A DNA stretch of 64,000 nucleotides from positions 310,001-374,000 of the forward strand of contig JBCBIY010000002.1 of the NCBI GenBank assembly GCA_038523925.1. Reading direction: 5' to 3'. The notes below the pieces were generated by a model, which was given only the letters and a program-made list of their open reading frames with translations, had not been told where the DNA came from and ran no database searches. The position numbers and the translations under genes are program-made. Numbering within the stretch: the first letter of the stretch is position 1; each line of letters starts with the position of its first letter. Below, in pieces: positions 31,566-39,753 of the stretch. This DNA comes from JBCBWG01 sp038523925. GTDB taxonomy: Bacteria > Pseudomonadota > Alphaproteobacteria > Rhizobiales > Hyphomicrobiaceae.

Positions 31566-31794
31566 TGCAACCTCCATGTAAAAATCGGCATCAGGTTATC
31601 AGCCTGCGGAGGTCCGACAATTCTGTTTCTCTCGTTCGAGCATAAAGACCGCTGGTTCTTCAGAGCTTGCGGCATGCGCGCAACGGTTGTGGTGCCGGCG
31701 ACATCGACCGTCGCCTAGTTTTGCTGGCACACGTCGGCTACACGGAGTGGCGACGCCGGACGGGCTCGCTCGAACGCAAAGGACGCTCAACGCT

Positions 31795-32934
31795 ATGGAC
31801 GCGCACACCAACACGCCGGTCGATCCGGGCGGCCTGCTTGAATACTCGGTCGTCTTTACGGACCGGTCGCTCAACCACATGAGCCAGGCATTTCAAGGCG
31901 TTATGCGCGACATCCATGCCGGTCTGACCGAAGTCTACAATGCTGAGACGGCCGTCATCGTGCCCGGCGGCGGCAGCATCGGGATCGAGGCCGTGGCCCG
32001 GCAATTCGCAACCGGCAAGTCCGCGCTTGTCGTGCGCACCGGCTGGTTCTCCTATCGCTGGAGCCAAGTGTTTGAGGCGGGCGGCGTGCCAAAGACCACC
32101 CGCGTGATCCTCGGCGAGAAGACCGGCGAAGCAACCGATGCCCCCTTCGCGCCGCCACCGATCGAGACGGTTATCGCAGCGATCGAAGCCGACAAGCCGG
32201 ATGTCGTTTGCGCCGCCCACGTCGAGACGTCGGCCGGCATGATCCTGCCCGACAGCTACATCAAGGCGATGGCCGATGCCGTCCACGCTCACGGCGGGCT
32301 GATGATCCTCGACTGCGTCGCCTCGGGCTGCGTCTGGGTCGACATGAAAGCAACCGGCGCCGATGTCCTGATTTCAGCACCGCAAAAGGGCTGGAGCTCG
32401 ACGCCGTGTGCGGGGCTCATCATGCTGAGTGCGCGTGGCGTTGAGATGCTTGGCGAGACCAAGAGTTCGTCGTTCGCGCTCGACCTCGCAAAGTGGCATC
32501 AGATCATGCAGGCCTATACGGGCGGCGGGCACGCCTATCACGCAACGATGCCGACCGACGCGCTGCGGCAGTTCCGCGATGCGATGGAGGAGACGCGCGC
32601 GTTTGGCTTCGCCAGCGCGGCCGATGCGCAGTGGCAGCTTGGCGATCGGGTGCGCGGGCTTCTGGAGCAGCAGGGTTTTCGCTCGGTTGCAGCCGACGGG
32701 TTCAGAGCCCCAGGCGTGGTCGTCAGCTATACCGACGACCCATCAAAAAAGTCCGGCGCGGCCTTCGCCGCCGAAGGCATGCAGATCGCAGCCGGCGTCC
32801 CACTTGAGGTCGGCGAAGGCCCTGACTTCTCAACGTTCCGCATCGGCCTCTTCGGGCTCGACAAACTGCAAAACATCGAGCGTACCGTTGCCCGTCTCGA
32901 CGACGTCTTAGGCCGGGTACAGAAAGCGGCCTGA
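31795..32934 (+). CDS. Class V aminotransferase (alanine-glyoxylate / serine-pyruvate type)
   Basis: A 379-residue PLP enzyme of the aminotransferase class V family, subgroup of serine-glyoxylate, serine-pyruvate and alanine-glyoxylate aminotransferases. Recognisable parts are VYNAETAVIVPGGGSIGIEA near residue 45 (phosphate-binding), HVETSAGMILP, LILDCVASGC (the Asp that pairs with the pyridine nitrogen) and SAPQKGWSSTPCAG, where Lys in QKG binds PLP. The protein lies in the cytosol; in methylotrophs and many alphaproteobacteria such enzymes work in glyoxylate or serine metabolism. AAGGA lies about 11 bases before the ATG. Substrate preference is inferred from the family only. Confidence 0.88.
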   Translation: MDAHTNTPVDPGGLLEYSVVFTDRSLNHMSQAFQGVMRDIHAGLTEVYNAETAVIVPGGGSIGIEAVARQFATGKSALVVRTGWFSYRWSQVFEAGGVPKTTRVILGEKTGEATDAPFAPPPIETVIAAIEADKPDVVCAAHVETSAGMILPDSYIKAMADAVHAHGGLMILDCVASGCVWVDMKATGADVLISAPQKGWSSTPCAGLIMLSARGVEMLGETKSSSFALDLAKWHQIMQAYTGGGHAYHATMPTDALRQFRDAMEETRAFGFASAADAQWQLGDRVRGLLEQQGFRSVAADGFRAPGVVVSYTDDPSKKSGAAFAAEGMQIAAGVPLEVGEGPDFSTFRIGLFGLDKLQNIERTVARLDDVLGRVQKAA

Positions 32935-33125
32935 CGTCGCGGCCTGCGCCTCTTGAGACATGTATCGCACCTCCCAATCTCAAGGCTGAGAGGCGAACCG
33001 TCGGCGGCCAATCGTTGGCACGACGGCAGCGCTTTTCGAGCCTTGGACTTCAACGAAGACCTGCGCGTTGCTTCCGGCATCACCTGCCTGATCGCCGCCC
33101 GGCGCGTGGCCCACGGGAGGACGAT

Positions 33126-33566
33126 ATGGCTTACAAGAAAATCCTGATTGCGATTGACGGATCCGAGCTTGCAGAGAAGGCGCTCACGCAAGGTGCGAAC
33201 CTCGCAAAAGCGCTCGACGCCGAGATCGTCGTCGTCACGGTGACCGAGCCTTACCATCACGTGTCGATGGGCGAGGCGATCGTCGCGTTTCCCGCAGCAG
33301 AATACGAGAACGCGGCCGCAAAGGCGGCAGCCGACATGCTCAACAAAGCCGAGCAGCATGTCCGCGGTCTCGATGCCAAGTGCGAGACGCGGCACGTCAA
33401 AGGCCAGCACCCGGCCGAAGGCATTATCGCGGCAACCGAAGAGCTGGGTGCTGACTTGATCGTCGTCGCATCGCACGGACGGCGCGGCTTGAGCCGGGTC
33501 ATCCTCGGCAGCCAGGCGAACGCGGTCGTCGTCCAGAGCAAGGTCCCGGTCCTCGTCTGCCGCTAA
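33126..33566 (+). CDS. Universal stress protein (UspA family)
   Basis: A 146-residue single-domain Usp protein. It begins KKILIAIDGSELAEKAL, with the conserved Asp that contacts adenine, and ends with the ATP-loop G-x2-G-x9-G-S as GRRGLSRVILGSQANAVV. The protein should therefore bind ATP and dimerise. GGGAGGA ends about five bases before the ATG. Usp proteins accumulate in stress and act as ATP-dependent switches. It stands alone on the plus strand, convergent with the bicupin. Confidence 0.93.
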   Translation: MAYKKILIAIDGSELAEKALTQGANLAKALDAEIVVVTVTEPYHHVSMGEAIVAFPAAEYENAAAKAAADMLNKAEQHVRGLDAKCETRHVKGQHPAEGIIAATEELGADLIVVASHGRRGLSRVILGSQANAVVVQSKVPVLVCR

Positions 33567-33587
33567 CGTTGCAGCAGACGCGCCGCC

Positions 33588-34394
33588 TCAGCCGGCCAGA
33601 TGCGCGAAAATGGCTGTTCGCGACTGACCGGCGATGGCGCGCGTGCGGTGCCCGGCGCCCGTCAGGTCCTCGCTGAAGTAGACGCCGCCGGGCGGCACCG
33701 TAATGCGCGGACCCTCACCAGCTTCGATATCCATTCCACCAGTGAGCGGCAACACGACCTGCCGCCGGCCGGTCGTATGCCAGCCTGAATCAAGGTCGCC
33801 CGACGCCCAGGCGATCTGAAAGCCGGTCAGCGGCAGGTCATCGCTCACCCGCCCGCTGCGCCTGATGTCGACCAGCGGCACCGCGATCGTATCGTTGCGC
33901 GCCGCCCCGCTGTCGGCAACCGTCGTCCTAAAGGCGACGATCGCGTCGGGGCCATCAGGCCGTTGCCGACAGGCTTCGGCGCCGGGTTCAGCGCGGGCAA
34001 CCTCCGTGTCCAGGTCGACGAACGCCGACCAGAACGGTTCGCCGTTTGCCGAGCGGCTGATGTGACCTTGGCCCGTCGTGTCGGTGACTTCGAGCACATC
34101 GCCAACGCCAAACCGCCGTGCTTCGCCTGATGATGTGATCACCTCAAGCGCACCGGCGAGCATCACGATCAATCGGCGGCGCGGCGCCGTGTGCCAATCC
34201 CAGGCGTATTCGCCAGGCGTGTAGCGAAAGCTCAACGCGGTGGCGGAGTGCGTCTGCGATATCGCCCGCTGCGGTCCATCACGCACGAGCGGCACGACCA
34301 CGTCCTCAAAGGCACTTTGACCATCCGGCGTCGCGATCGTGCGCGTATGTGTGAACGTTGGCTCTGTCATGTCCGCAGCACTGTCGGCACGCAT
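33588..34394 (-). CDS. Bicupin-domain protein
   Basis: A 268-residue protein with two cupin barrels. The first centres on WDWHTAPRRRLIVMLAGALEV and ends GQGHISR; the second centres on SGWHTTGRRQVVLPLTGGMDI and ends AGHRTRAIAG. Each barrel keeps one or two His at metal-ligand positions but lacks a full His-His-Glu-His set, so catalysis is uncertain. The start at 34394 is immediately adjacent to the TAG of the upstream lipoprotein gene; the ATG at 34370 is an alternative. It is translated after the lipoprotein and is probably co-transcribed with it. Confidence 0.75.
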   Translation of the reverse strand: MRADSAADMTEPTFTHTRTIATPDGQSAFEDVVVPLVRDGPQRAISQTHSATALSFRYTPGEYAWDWHTAPRRRLIVMLAGALEVITSSGEARRFGVGDVLEVTDTTGQGHISRSANGEPFWSAFVDLDTEVARAEPGAEACRQRPDGPDAIVAFRTTVADSGAARNDTIAVPLVDIRRSGRVSDDLPLTGFQIAWASGDLDSGWHTTGRRQVVLPLTGGMDIEAGEGPRITVPPGGVYFSEDLTGAGHRTRAIAGQSRTAIFAHLAG

Positions 34395-34838
34395 CTAGCG
34401 CGCAATCTTGACGTCGAAGACTTTGGACTGCCCCTGCCCGCTTGCAGTCGTCGCACTCACGGTGAACCGGTCGCTGCCTGAAGCGTCCGGACGCGCGGTG
34501 TAGTAAACACCCGTACCGGCGATCTGCGCACCAACGCATTTGCCGGATGCGCTTTCGGTGATCGTCGTCGCCTGATTGGGGCGAAACTCGACCGTGCCTT
34601 TCTGCGGCGGGATGTCGGCTGCAAGCTGCATCTGGACCGGCGCGCAGGTCGTCTCATCAAAGCCCGCGAAGACGTAGACCCGGGCGGGCCTGCCGGCCAC
34701 GACCGGCCGCTCGCGTTTGGCCGCCGTAATCGGGCCCGCGGCCGTCGGCGTCGACTGTGTCGTCGGCACGCCGCTTTGCGCGCAACCGGTGACGGCAAGT
34801 GCCGCTGGGACGACGAGCAATGCGAGTGTGCGGATCAT
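34395..34838 (-). CDS. Small lipoprotein, unknown function
   Basis: A 147-residue lipoprotein: signal peptide MIRTLALLVVPAALAVTGCA with the lipobox VTGC, so Cys19 should be lipidated. The next residues (SGVPTTQSTPTAAGPIT) look disordered, and the mature domain has two further Cys (ETTCAPVQM and SGKCVGAQI) that could form a disulfide. The end (SKVFDVKIAR) suggests a beta-rich fold. It abuts the bicupin gene. No family was recognised. A 31-bp direct repeat lies about 50 bases upstream of its start. Confidence 0.72.
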   Translation of the reverse strand: MIRTLALLVVPAALAVTGCAQSGVPTTQSTPTAAGPITAAKRERPVVAGRPARVYVFAGFDETTCAPVQMQLAADIPPQKGTVEFRPNQATTITESASGKCVGAQIAGTGVYYTARPDASGSDRFTVSATTASGQGQSKVFDVKIAR

Positions 34839-34890
34839 GACTCGAAGAGACTGACACGCGGCGGCTCAGACCGTCGAGCCGTTGCCGCCA

Positions 34891-34921
34891 GATGCGCACA
34901 GGCGAAGCGCCCAATCGGCTG
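34891..34921. repeat. 31-bp direct repeat, left copy (flanks toxin-antitoxin pair)
   Basis: The sequence starts with GATGCGCACAGGCGAAGCGC and ends ATCGGCTG. The right copy at 35781-35811 differs at two positions. Together they flank the RHH/PIN gene pair at 35001-35707. Confidence 0.85.
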
Positions 34922-34964
34922 TGCGAGGCGAGACGTCGGACTGGACGCAGCCTGCGCGCCGAAA

Positions 34965-34999
34965 TTGACATATCAGCACATTAGACATACATATTTATG
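34965..34999 (+). promoter_or_regulatory. Promoter and overlapping inverted repeat of the toxin-antitoxin operon
   Basis: TTGACA (34965-34970), a 17-base spacer and TACATA (34988-34993) form a strong promoter. The near-perfect 14-base inverted repeat CATACAT/ATTTATG (34986-34999) covers the -10 and is a likely operator for the RHH antitoxin. The expected transcription start falls at or beside the A of the ATG at 35001, so the mRNA is probably leaderless. Confidence 0.55.
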
Positions 35000-35000
35000 C

Positions 35001-35285
35001 ATGAGAACCACAGTCCAGCTCCCTGACGCGCTTTTGAAGGCGGCGAAACAACGTGCCGCTCAGGACGGGCGCACGCTGACGTCGTTGATCGAGGAAGGGT
35101 TGCAGCACGTTTTGTTCGACAGGCCGCAAGCGGCGAAGGGCAAACGACGTCTTCCGCGTGTCAGCAAAGCCAAAGGCGGACTTCGGCCGGGCATTGATCC
35201 GACCAAAATCAACACCGAAGCGCAGGACGCCGAAAATCTCGACATGCTTGAGCGCGCCGGGTTGACGTCAGGCTGCAGCGGATGA
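35001..35285 (+). CDS. Ribbon-helix-helix antitoxin (VapB-like)
   Basis: A 94-residue protein that starts MRTTVQLPDALLKAAKQRA, a typical ribbon-helix-helix DNA-binding fold of antitoxins, with the beta-strand TTVQL and two following helices. The C-terminal part (after residue 50) is basic and would wrap the toxin. There is no Shine-Dalgarno sequence, and a -10 box ends seven bases before the ATG. The stop overlaps the start of the PIN toxin gene by four bases (ATGA), as usual for such operons. It is expected to repress its own promoter. Confidence 0.85.
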   Translation: MRTTVQLPDALLKAAKQRAAQDGRTLTSLIEEGLQHVLFDRPQAAKGKRRLPRVSKAKGGLRPGIDPTKINTEAQDAENLDMLERAGLTSGCSG

Positions 35286-35707
35286 AGCTGCCGGACGTCA
35301 ATGTGCTCATCTACGCTTTTCGCGCCGGCACACCGCATCACCAAATCTGCAAGATGTGGCTGGATCAACGTGTTCGCGGTGATGAGGCTTTCGCGATCTC
35401 CAATCAGGTGCTGAGCGCTGTCGTTCGCATCGCGACAAACCGGCGCTTGTTCGAGGCGCCGAGCCCACGCGACGAAGCTTTCGCATTTTGCCGTGACATC
35501 ATCAGTCAAGACCATTGCCGCATCGTCGAACCTGGTCCGCGACACTGGGCGATCTTCGAAAAGCTTTGTCGCGAGACAGAGACGTCAGGCGCGCGCGTGA
35601 CTGACGCCTGGTTTGCGGCTCTTGCCATAGAGCACGGCTGCGAGTGGGTGACGCTCGATCGTGACTTCGCACGCTTCCCGGAGCTGAACTGGACCGCGCC
35701 CGCCTAA
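35282..35707 (+). CDS. PIN-domain toxin (VapC-like RNase)
   Basis: A 141-residue PIN-domain protein. The first acidic residue of the nuclease site is Asp5 in LPDVNVLIYAF; others are Asp108 in VTDAWFAALAIEHG and Asp126/Asp128 in TLDRDFARFP. The Glu usually found near residue 43 in many VapC proteins is absent (SNQVLSAVVRIATN), but this subfamily, which has the RIxTN motif, often lacks it. Family members cleave tRNA or rRNA. Translation is coupled to the antitoxin through the ATGA overlap. Confidence 0.87.
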   Translation: MKLPDVNVLIYAFRAGTPHHQICKMWLDQRVRGDEAFAISNQVLSAVVRIATNRRLFEAPSPRDEAFAFCRDIISQDHCRIVEPGPRHWAIFEKLCRETETSGARVTDAWFAALAIEHGCEWVTLDRDFARFPELNWTAPA

Positions 35708-35780
35708 AGCCCAGACCGAATTCGGCGGACTCGCCAGACGCGCGGAACGCAGCGTCCGACGAACAACTGCAATCAGGAAA

Positions 35781-35811
35781 GATGCGCACAGGCGAAGCGC
35801 GCGATCGGCTG
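35781..35811. repeat. 31-bp direct repeat, right copy
   Basis: Identical to 34891-34921 except at two positions (21 and 23). It ends five bases before the stop codon side of the minus-strand membrane gene at 35816. Confidence 0.85.
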
Positions 35812-35815
35812 CTGC

Positions 35816-36262
35816 CTAACAGCGCTCGACGACCCGGCTTGGCCGCCTTGGCGCGGACGTGTGCGAAGCAGGTGCGGGTGTGCGGTGCTGAGGTGCGCTC
35901 TGAGACGCACGCCCGACCACGTCCTTGACGTCGACGCCGAGCCGCTTCGACACCCAAAGCAGGGGCGAGAGAAAAACCGTGCGCTTCGAGACTTCATCGC
36001 GAAACAACTCGCTGAAGGTCCGCCGGTCACGCAAGAAGATCCACGCGCGCCAAAGTGCGAAACAAGCGACAGTGGCTGCGACGCCGACACCCGCCAATTC
36101 GAGCGTCCCCGATGTCGACGCGTGCCAAGTCGAGCCCAACGAGACGGCGATCGCTGCAACGACCAGCCAGAGCCCGCATTTGACGACGCGCAACAACCGC
36201 AAAAAGCCTGAGGCGCGCGCGTCAAATGACGCCAAGTGGTCTGCAACGCGGTCGATCGGCAC
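35816..36262 (-). CDS. Two-helix membrane protein, unknown function
   Basis: A 148-residue protein with two membrane helices (about residues 27-45 and 54-74) and a hydrophilic C-terminal half ending in a Pro/Ala/Ser-rich tail. It starts at a GTG at 36262 that follows TGGAG by six bases. The motif FSELFRDEVSKRTVFLSPLLW lies just after TM2. No family was recognised. It reads toward the toxin-antitoxin insert, and before that insertion the lipoprotein gene may have lain directly downstream on the same strand. Confidence 0.6.
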   Translation of the reverse strand: MPIDRVADHLASFDARASGFLRLLRVVKCGLWLVVAAIAVSLGSTWHASTSGTLELAGVGVAATVACFALWRAWIFLRDRRTFSELFRDEVSKRTVFLSPLLWVSKRLGVDVKDVVGRASQSAPQHRTPAPASHTSAPRRPSRVVERC

Positions 36263-36380
36263 GCCAGTCTCCAGTATTCCGACTTGCCATCAGAATACCG
36301 AAGCGGCGTATCGATTGTCTTTCAAACAAAGATCAAAGTCCGGCATGCCGGATTAGGCCTTTGGCAACGCCTGCGTTTGG

Positions 36381-38255
36381 TCAGGTATCGCCTTTGGCTT
36401 GATCCTGCTCGACGTAGACTTTGCCGCCCATGTCGCGGAACTTCTGGCTCATCTCGGCCATCCCGTCGGCGGCTGCCTGGTACTCGGGATCATTCAACTT
36501 GGCCGCGTAGTCGCGCACGTCCTGCGTGATCTTCATCGAACAGAACTTCGGGCCGCACATCGAGCAGAAGTGCGCGACCTTATGGGCCTCCTTGGGCAGC
36601 GTCTCGTCATGCATTGACCGCGCGGTGTCGGGGTCGAGCCCGAGGTTGAACTGATCCTCCCACCGGAACTCAAAGCGCGCGCGCGACAGAGCATCATCGC
36701 GCAACTGCGCCGCCGGATGCCCCTTCGCAAGGTCTGCTGCATGCGCTGCGATCTTGTACGTAATGACGCCGTGCTTCACGTCATCGCGGTTCGGCAGGCC
36801 GAGGTGCTCCTTCGGCGTCACATAACAAAGCATCGCCGTCCCGTACCAGCCGATCATCGCAGCGCCGATGCCGGATGTGATGTGGTCGTAGCCCGGCGCG
36901 ATGTCGGTCGTCAGCGGCCCAAGCGTGTAGAAGGGGGCTTCACCGCACTCCTTAAGCTGCTTGTCCATGTTGACCTTGATCTTGTGCATCGGGACGTGGC
37001 CCGGGCCTTCGATCATCACCTGGCAGCCCTTGTCCCAGGCAACCTGGGTCAGCTCACCAAGCGTCTCGAGTTCGGCGAACTGGGCCCGGTCGTTGGCGTC
37101 CGCAATCGAGCCGGGGCGCAGGCCGTCGCCGAGTGAGAACGTCACATCGTACCGGCGCATGATGTCGCAAATCTCGTCGAAGCGTTCGTAGAGGAAGCTC
37201 TCCTTGTGCCGCGACAGGCACCACTTCGCCATGATCGAGCCGCCGCGGCTGACAATGCCGGTGACGCGATGCGCGGAGAGCGGCACGTAAGCGAGGCGAA
37301 CGCCGGCATGGATCGTGAAGTAGTCGACGCCTTGCTCACACTGTTCGATCAGCGTGTCCTTGTAGACGTCCCAGTCGAGCTTTTCGGGATCGCCATCAAC
37401 CTTCTCGAGCGCCTGATAGATCGGCACGGTTCCAATCGGCACGGGCGAGTTCCGCAGGATCCACTCGCGTGTGTTGTGGATGTTTCGCCCCGTCGACAGG
37501 TCCATGACGTTGTCGGCACCCCAGCGGGTCGCCCACACCATCTTGTCGACTTCTTCCTCGACAGACGACGTCACAGCCGAGTTGCCGATGTTCGCGTTGA
37601 TCTTGACCAGGAAGTTGCGGCCGATGATCTGCGGCTCAAGCTCGGTGTGATTGATGTTTGCCGGGATCACGGCGCGCCCGCGGGCGACCTCATCGCGCAC
37701 AAACTCAGGCGTGACGAATTCAGGGATGCTTGCGCCGAAGCTTTCGCCCTCTGCGATCGCAGCCGTCGCGCGCGCGAGACGTTCCTCGCGGCCAAGATTT
37801 TCGCGGTGCGCGATGTAGCGCATTTCCTTCGTAATGACTCCGGCGCGCGCCCACTCAAGCTGCGTGACGGGTTTGCCCTCGAGGCCGCGGAACGGCCGCT
37901 GCTTGTTCGGAAACTCGCGGGCGAGATGCCGACCGCTGACGCCGCCGTTGTCTTCCGGCTTTGTCTCGCGTCCATCGTATTGTTCGATGTTGCCGCGCTC
38001 GCGCAGCCAGGCTTCGCGATGGCGCGGCAGCCCTTTCTCAACATCGATTGCAACATCGTCGTCGGTATAGGGACCTGACGTATCGTAGACGTGCATCGCT
38101 GGCTCATTCGCCGTTTCGTGCAGCGCGATCTCGCGCAGCGGAACGCGGATATCTGGATGGCCGTCTGGCGATGAGTAGATCTTGCGACTGCCGATGATGG
38201 GCCCCGTCGTGACCTCCGGCGTCTGCATTTCGGACGGGCGGATTTGCTTGTTCAT
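36381..38255 (-). CDS. thiC: Phosphomethylpyrimidine synthase ThiC
   Basis: A 624-residue radical-SAM enzyme that rearranges aminoimidazole ribotide into hydroxymethylpyrimidine phosphate for thiamine. The C-terminal iron-sulfur motif is visible as FCSMCGPKFCSM. Other conserved segments are GRNFLVKINANIGNSAV, SRGGSIMAKWCL, EGPGHVPMHKI and FYTLGPLTTDIAPGYDHI. AGGAAG lies seven bases before the ATG. The only thiamine gene in the window, it is preceded by a TPP riboswitch (38488-38583), and no other thi genes follow within reach. Confidence 0.97.
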   Translation of the reverse strand: MNKQIRPSEMQTPEVTTGPIIGSRKIYSSPDGHPDIRVPLREIALHETANEPAMHVYDTSGPYTDDDVAIDVEKGLPRHREAWLRERGNIEQYDGRETKPEDNGGVSGRHLAREFPNKQRPFRGLEGKPVTQLEWARAGVITKEMRYIAHRENLGREERLARATAAIAEGESFGASIPEFVTPEFVRDEVARGRAVIPANINHTELEPQIIGRNFLVKINANIGNSAVTSSVEEEVDKMVWATRWGADNVMDLSTGRNIHNTREWILRNSPVPIGTVPIYQALEKVDGDPEKLDWDVYKDTLIEQCEQGVDYFTIHAGVRLAYVPLSAHRVTGIVSRGGSIMAKWCLSRHKESFLYERFDEICDIMRRYDVTFSLGDGLRPGSIADANDRAQFAELETLGELTQVAWDKGCQVMIEGPGHVPMHKIKVNMDKQLKECGEAPFYTLGPLTTDIAPGYDHITSGIGAAMIGWYGTAMLCYVTPKEHLGLPNRDDVKHGVITYKIAAHAADLAKGHPAAQLRDDALSRARFEFRWEDQFNLGLDPDTARSMHDETLPKEAHKVAHFCSMCGPKFCSMKITQDVRDYAAKLNDPEYQAAADGMAEMSQKFRDMGGKVYVEQDQAKGDT

Positions 38256-38487
38256 ACTATTGCTTCCTGAGGTGATAGGTCAGCGCTGACGCGATGAAGC
38301 GCTTTGACACTTTGGCGGTTAATCCGATGGGGGGACGGCGGACCGAAGCTCCTGGCTGCAGCGTTCGAGAATTTCGCAAGTGCTGGGTCGGGCTGGGGCG
38401 TAAGACGGCCGCCCGCGGGTCGCCATGACGCAGTCACAGCAGTCGCAGGAACAGGCGATGGCTTGGCAGGTGTCGTCGGCATGCGCA

Positions 38488-38583
38488 CTCCGTCCCTTCG
38501 CCGGTCCGAACCGGATCAGGTTCAAAGGGTGCTCGCGCAAAGAGCTAGCGCGATCTCAGCCGGTTCCCCGGCGCCCCTCGGAT
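38488..38583 (-). ncRNA. TPP riboswitch (THI element) of thiC
   Basis: On the minus strand the element has GAGGGGCGCC, then CCGGCTGAGATCG, an extension hairpin (TCGCGC / GCGCGA), then ACCCTTTGAACCTGATC and the closing GGCGAAGGGACGGAG. The CUGAGA and ACCUGAUC blocks are the invariant TPP-binding core, and ATCCG pairs with CGGAG to close P1. Thiamine pyrophosphate should turn off thiC. About 230 bases lie between it and the start codon and would hold the expression platform. Confidence 0.95.
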
Positions 38584-38590
38584 GGCTGCG

Positions 38591-38620
38591 AGTATGGAGG
38601 CAGGAGTGCACCCGGCGCAA
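38591..38620 (-). promoter_or_regulatory. Candidate thiC promoter
   Basis: Minus-strand TTGCGC (38615-38620), 18 bases, CATACT (38591-38596). Transcription would begin a few bases before the riboswitch. Confidence 0.4.
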
Positions 38621-38666
38621 GTGGTAACGCGAGACGGCGCGCGTCACTGCGAGGCCGGAATGATCC

Positions 38667-38972
38667 TCAGGTCACCATGCGCAGGAGCGTGAAGACGATC
38701 GTCAGCGCGGCGCCGAAGGTTAGTCCAATCGTCCATTGCAACAGCTCGGACTTGAAGTCGCCGAGCGCGCCGCGCAGCGCCGCACTGTCTGACTTGACGT
38801 CCGACAGGAGCTCGCCGAGACGGTTGTGGAGATCGTCCCGCGTGACGAGTTTGTCGGCGGCTGTCGCCACGACGGTTTGCTCCAAAATTGCCGTGAGCCC
38901 ATGCGCGAGCGCTGGATCAACCCCCGCGTCCTTGAGTTTCTTCTGAGCAATGCAAGAGTGGAATGCCATCAT
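38667..38972 (-). CDS. Coiled-coil protein with C-terminal membrane helix (DUF1640/CCDC90-like)
   Basis: A 101-residue protein, mostly helical, with a charged coiled-coil section (LVTRDDLHNRLGELLSDVKSDSAALRG) and a single C-terminal membrane anchor (LLQWTIGLTFGAALTIVFTLL). The layout is the same as in small bacterial relatives of the DUF1640/CCDC90 family, whose mitochondrial members associate with the calcium uniporter. The start is uncertain (ATG at 38972 or 38969, or further upstream). It is probably a tail-anchored cytoplasmic protein. Function unknown. Confidence 0.65.
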   Translation of the reverse strand: MMAFHSCIAQKKLKDAGVDPALAHGLTAILEQTVVATAADKLVTRDDLHNRLGELLSDVKSDSAALRGALGDFKSELLQWTIGLTFGAALTIVFTLLRMVT

Positions 38973-39034
38973 GCAACCCGCGCACGGGCACTGCACGGGT
39001 GGTGACGATAACACTGCCAGAATCTGGGCTCGCC

Positions 39035-39379
39035 TTACGCGCCGAGCTTCTGCGTGATCTCTTCCGTCCAACCGACGAAAGTCTCGCCATCAGCCTCAAT
39101 GACCGGGCGCTTGATCAACGTTGGATGTGCGGCGAGCAGAGCGGCGGCGTCGGTACCAGCGCGCGCTTTGTCGGCGTCGGAGAGCCCGCGCCAGGTGGTC
39201 GAGCGCGTATTGATCAAACGCTCGGCGCCGACAGCCGCGAGCCATGCCGGCACGCGCGCGGCGAGATCAGCTTCAGCCCGGATGTCGACGAATGTGTGCG
39301 CCACACCGGCTACATCGAGGGCCTTCAGTGCTTTCTTGCAGGTGTCGCAATTCTTGAGACCGTAAAGCGTGATGGTCAT
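39035..39379 (-). CDS. ArsC/Spx-family thioredoxin-fold protein
   Basis: A 114-residue protein of the ArsC/Spx/YffB group with MTITLYGLKNCDTCKKALK at the N terminus (CxxC after the first strand) and the later NTRSTTWR and LIKRPVIE elements that fit the arsenate-reductase fold. YffB-like members are glutathione-dependent thiol reductases; a true arsenate reductase role is less likely without an ars operon. It is the second gene of a pair: its ATG overlaps the stop of the YjbR-like gene by four bases in the opposite reading order (the YjbR gene lies downstream). Confidence 0.87.
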   Translation of the reverse strand: MTITLYGLKNCDTCKKALKALDVAGVAHTFVDIRAEADLAARVPAWLAAVGAERLINTRSTTWRGLSDADKARAGTDAAALLAAHPTLIKRPVIEADGETFVGWTEEITQKLGA

Positions 39380-39744
39380 TCGACTTCGATCCCGAGTTCG
39401 ATGCGCTTCTTCTTGGAGAGGCCCAGCGCTACGAGCCGATAGCTTTCCGACACGTAGTCCCGCAGGCCGGCGTCATCGATGCCGCTTGCCTCATAGCGCT
39501 GGATCCACTTCATGCCGCGCGAGGCAAGATAGGGCGCGGGCCGACACCCCGGCGTGTCGCGAAGGATCTCGTAGCCCATCTCAGAACATTTGAAGGTCAC
39601 CGCGAGCGGCGCGCCCGCGTCCTGCCATCCGCCAACAGCGAAGACCTTTCCGCCGACTTTCCAGACGTTCGCGCCGCCCCATTGCACGACGTGGCTTGTC
39701 GCCGCGAAGCTGCCGCAAAACCTGTTGAAGTCCTCCGCCGTCAT
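39376..39744 (-). CDS. MmcQ/YjbR-family protein
   Basis: A 122-residue protein with the CyaY-like fold of the YjbR/MmcQ family. Typical parts are an N-terminal helix and strand pair (HVVQWGGANVWKVGGKVFAVGG) and the C-terminal AP-Y-...-KWI-...-SYRLVALGL pattern. Family members are described as DNA-binding or left unassigned; the true function is not known. The stop codon region overlaps the ArsC-like start by four bases, so the pair is co-translated. GGAG-like bases are weak ahead of its start. Confidence 0.85.
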   Translation of the reverse strand: MTAEDFNRFCGSFAATSHVVQWGGANVWKVGGKVFAVGGWQDAGAPLAVTFKCSEMGYEILRDTPGCRPAPYLASRGMKWIQRYEASGIDDAGLRDYVSESYRLVALGLSKKKRIELGIEVE

Positions 39745-39753
39745 GGCCGCAGT

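Noticed and set aside
34776..35000. N-terminal extension of the antitoxin frame
   Set aside because: The extension covers the left direct repeat and the promoter, and the RHH fold begins at the ATG at 35001.
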